Positions 61,875 through 64,000 of a DNA stretch of 64,000 nt are shown piece by piece. Position numbers and translations under genes: made by a program. Origin of the DNA: DATJBF01 sp035515475 (lineage in GTDB: Bacteria; Verrucomicrobiota; Verrucomicrobiia; Palsa-1439); contig DATJBF010000070.1 of the NCBI GenBank assembly GCA_035515475.1, forward strand, positions 28,631 to 92,630, given 5' to 3'. A model generated the notes under the pieces. The model was not told the origin of the DNA. It did no database searches and was given only the letters and a program-made list of their open reading frames with translations. Every line of letters starts with the position of its first letter. The first letter of the stretch is position 1.

Positions 61875-63269
61875 GTGTCCCTTGAAGTCATTCAAAGTAT
61901 TCTTGTCACGAAGATTTACCCAGCGTTGCTGGTGCTGTTCTTCTTCGGGCTGACGATTTTCATTCACGAACTGGGACATTTCCTCGTCGCCAAACGGCGC
62001 GGGATGAGAATCGAGCGGTTCTCGATTGGGTTCGGTCCCAAGATCTTCGGTTGGACGAAAGACGGCGTCGAGTACCGCGTGTCGTGGGTCCCCTTCGGCG
62101 GGTACGTTGCCCTGCCGCAGATGTCGCCGATGGAGACGATCGAGGGCAAGACCGAGGCGTCGGCCGAGGAACTCCCGCCCGTCCCGCCGCCGACGAAATC
62201 GCTGGTGGCCGTGGCGGGTCCGCTTATGAACATCGCCTTGGCCCTGGTGTTGGCCGCGATCCTTTGGGGCGCGGGAAAACCGATGAACGTTGCGACCGTC
62301 GGCTGGGTGGAGATGGGGAGCGCGGAAGAGTTGGCCGGCATTCAGCCGGGCGACAAGATTGTCAATGTCAACGGCCACGATATCCGGACCTGGACCCAAT
62401 TGATGGAGGCGGTTGCGTTCAGTCGCACTCCCGACGTCCGCCTGACGATTGAGCGGGCAGGCAAACGTCGCGAGGTGCTGGTGGAGAGCAAAGTCAACGA
62501 ACGTCTGGACGTGAAGATGTTGGACATCTACCCGCGCAATCACCCGTTTGCCCAGAGAGTGTTGCCCGGATCGGCCGCAGAACGTGCCGGCTTGAAGGAC
62601 GGCGACGAGTTCGTCTCCATTGAGGGAGTGCCGATTTACAGCTCGGAGCAACTCCGTTCGCTGGTCGGCAAGAGGACCGATATGCCCACGACGGTCAAAG
62701 TCTTGCGCCGGGGCAAGCCGCTCACGCTCACGGTGACTCCCGAACTGAGTGTGGAGGAGAAAGTGGGCCGCATGGGCGTTCAACTCGGCGACCGTTTGGA
62801 GATCGTGCGGCCGGGGCCGAACCCGTTGCGGCAGATCCGCGACGTCCTGGCCTCGATGGTCGGTCTCATCAAAGCCTTGCTGCATTCGAAGGAAACGGGA
62901 GTCGGCCCCAGCAGCGTGAGCGGCCCGGTGGGCATTCTCGGTCTGTGGTGGTACGGGATCGTGACCGGCGGCCTGTTACAGGGAATCAACATCGCCGTCA
63001 TGCTCAACGTGAATTTCGCGGTGATCAACCTGTTCCCGCTCCCCGTGCTGGACGGCGGCCACATCCTCTTCGCGGTCATCGAGGCCATCCGCCGGCGGCC
63101 GTTGAACGCGCGGATCGTCCAGGCACTGTCCTCCGCCTTTGCCGTGTTGCTCATCACGTTCATGGTGTACATCACATTGTTCGACTTCAAACGTTTCTTC
63201 GGGTTCCGATTCGGTTCGGCCGAACCACCGACCCAGACCAACGAAACGGTCCCGGCAACCCAGCCATGA
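61875..63269 (+). CDS. rseP: Site-2 metalloprotease RseP
   Basis: RseP cuts membrane-bound anti-sigma factors and signal peptides. The 464-residue protein has the zinc motif FIHELGHFLVAKRRG near residue 30, FGPKIFGW and VPFGGYVAL, two PDZ domains (about 130-220 with GIQPGDKIVNVNGHDI and 225-310 with GLKDGDEFVSIEGVPI), and the second metal motif LPVLDGGHILF. Four membrane helices are apparent. It starts at GTG 61875, 72 bases after dxr, and overlaps ispG by ATGA. Confidence 0.95.
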   Translation: MSLEVIQSILVTKIYPALLVLFFFGLTIFIHELGHFLVAKRRGMRIERFSIGFGPKIFGWTKDGVEYRVSWVPFGGYVALPQMSPMETIEGKTEASAEELPPVPPPTKSLVAVAGPLMNIALALVLAAILWGAGKPMNVATVGWVEMGSAEELAGIQPGDKIVNVNGHDIRTWTQLMEAVAFSRTPDVRLTIERAGKRREVLVESKVNERLDVKMLDIYPRNHPFAQRVLPGSAAERAGLKDGDEFVSIEGVPIYSSEQLRSLVGKRTDMPTTVKVLRRGKPLTLTVTPELSVEEKVGRMGVQLGDRLEIVRPGPNPLRQIRDVLASMVGLIKALLHSKETGVGPSSVSGPVGILGLWWYGIVTGGLLQGINIAVMLNVNFAVINLFPLPVLDGGHILFAVIEAIRRRPLNARIVQALSSAFAVLLITFMVYITLFDFKRFFGFRFGSAEPPTQTNETVPATQP

Positions 63270-64000
63270 ACTACTGTGCCCATCCATTTTTCTGGCAGCG
63301 GCGGATCACCCGCGAGGTCAAGGTCGGTCCCGTCGGCGTCGGTGGCGACAACCCGATTCGCGTCCAGACGATGCTCATTTCCGATACGATGAACACGGAC
63401 GCGTGTGTCCGGGAGGCCGTCCCGATCATCGAAGCGGGGTGCGAAATGCTGCGGATCACCGCGCCGTCGATCAACGACGCGAAGAACCTCAAGAACATCG
63501 TGGGCGAACTGCGTCGGCGTGGTTTCCAGACGCCCATCGTGGCCGACATCCATTTCGTCCCCGCTGCCGCGCTGGAAGCCGCCGACTGGTGCGAGAAGGT
63601 GCGCGTCAACCCCGGCAACTATGCCGACCGCAAAAAGTTTGCCGTGCGCGAGTACAGCGACGACCAGTATTCCGAGGAACTGGAGCGGCTGGAGAAAGCG
63701 TTCACGCCGCTCGTGCTGAAGTGCAAACAACTCGGCCGCGCGATGCGCATCGGCACCAACCACGGTTCGCTCTCCGACCGCATCATGAACCGTTACGGCG
63801 ACACGCCGCTCGGGATGGTCGAAAGCGCGCTGGAGTTTGTCCGTGTCTGCCGCAAACACGATTATCACGACATCATTCTCTCGATGAAAGCCAGCAATCC
63901 GAAGGTGATGATCGAGGCCTACCGGCTGCTCGTCGCGAAGCTGAACGAACTCGGCGGCGACTGGAACTATCCGATCCATCTCGGCGTCACGGAAGCCGGC
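63266..64000 (+). CDS. ispG: 4-hydroxy-3-methylbut-2-enyl-diphosphate synthase IspG (3' end cut by window)
   Basis: IspG is the iron-sulfur enzyme converting MEcPP to HMBPP in the MEP pathway. The open frame runs off the window end after 245 codons. Visible parts are ITREVKVGPVGVGGDNPIRV, QTMLISDTMNTD, APSINDAKNL, PIVADIHFVPAAALEAA, EKVRVNPGNYAD, IGTNHGSLSDRIMNRYG and HLGVTEAG. The insertion-bearing, chlamydial-type form is likely from the RKKFAVREYSD region. The start overlaps the rseP stop (ATGA). The Cys ligands lie beyond the window. Confidence 0.94.
   Translation, partial: MNYCAHPFFWQRRITREVKVGPVGVGGDNPIRVQTMLISDTMNTDACVREAVPIIEAGCEMLRITAPSINDAKNLKNIVGELRRRGFQTPIVADIHFVPAAALEAADWCEKVRVNPGNYADRKKFAVREYSDDQYSEELERLEKAFTPLVLKCKQLGRAMRIGTNHGSLSDRIMNRYGDTPLGMVESALEFVRVCRKHDYHDIILSMKASNPKVMIEAYRLLVAKLNELGGDWNYPIHLGVTEAG

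Overview
The window (about 60% GC) looks like a chromosomal segment of a Verrucomicrobiota bacterium, probably of the Pedosphaera/Limisphaera group. The clues are a PEP-CTERM protein, secreted proteins that share a C-terminal 'DPDGDG..EFQAGTDPT..YYRIRLQ' module, a fused SecDF, a split heptose-kinase gene next to a deoxyhypusine-synthase-like gene, and the cdsA-dxr-rseP-ispG order. The phylum call is an inference from protein style; no rRNA is present to confirm it. lpxA and an RfaE-type kinase imply a Gram-negative envelope.

Layout. 1-6.1 kb: yajC (cut by the window edge), secDF and recJ on the plus strand, facing rpmB and glyS. A 93-bp copy of the 5' end of glyS lies upstream of glyS. 6.6-20 kb: a signalling island with a TonB-dependent receptor, YfiR, one sensor kinase, three hybrid kinases and two free receiver proteins, tightly packed and lacking any recognisable DNA-binding or cyclic-nucleotide output domain. 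20-24.7 kb (minus): rfaE1-like kinase, deoxyhypusine-synthase-like gene, DUF3108 gene, a VOC protein and a CodA-type cytosine deaminase. 24.8-26.9 kb: LysM lipoprotein, phoH, ybeY. 27-34 kb: two paralogous secreted endonuclease/exonuclease/phosphatase (EEP) proteins flanking a membrane TPR protein. 34.2-39 kb: DUF502 gene, recO, lpxA, small surface or membrane proteins and a PEP-CTERM protein.

38.7-43.1 kb (minus): a sulfur operon with a two-domain rhodanese, CysM, a JAMM peptidase and a single protein joining a CysO-like ubiquitin fold to MoeB/E1 and rhodanese. Together these resemble the mycobacterial CysO-thiocarboxylate route to cysteine. 43.2-43.6 kb: tRNA-Ala(CGC) followed by a roughly 330-bp GIY-YIG cassette bounded by a 29-bp direct repeat of the tRNA 3' end. 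44-48.4 kb: btpA-like gene, then ilvN, ilvC and leuA on the minus strand. leuA is preceded by a promoter, a leucine-rich 22-codon leader peptide and a strong terminator, which together form a classic attenuator. 48.6-54.3 kb: another hybrid kinase, a membrane-anchored unknown, a DEVD-box RNA helicase and a Dus enzyme. 54.4-64 kb: methyltransferase, citrate synthase, a 3-hydroxyisobutyrate-dehydrogenase-family protein, purA, then the isoprenoid/envelope run uppS-cdsA-dxr-rseP-ispG (ispG is cut by the window end).

The observations most worth following up are the leuA attenuator, the CysO-MoeZ fusion operon with its JAMM peptidase, the minimal tRNA-borne GIY-YIG element, the duplicated glyS 5' end, and the output-less phosphorelay.
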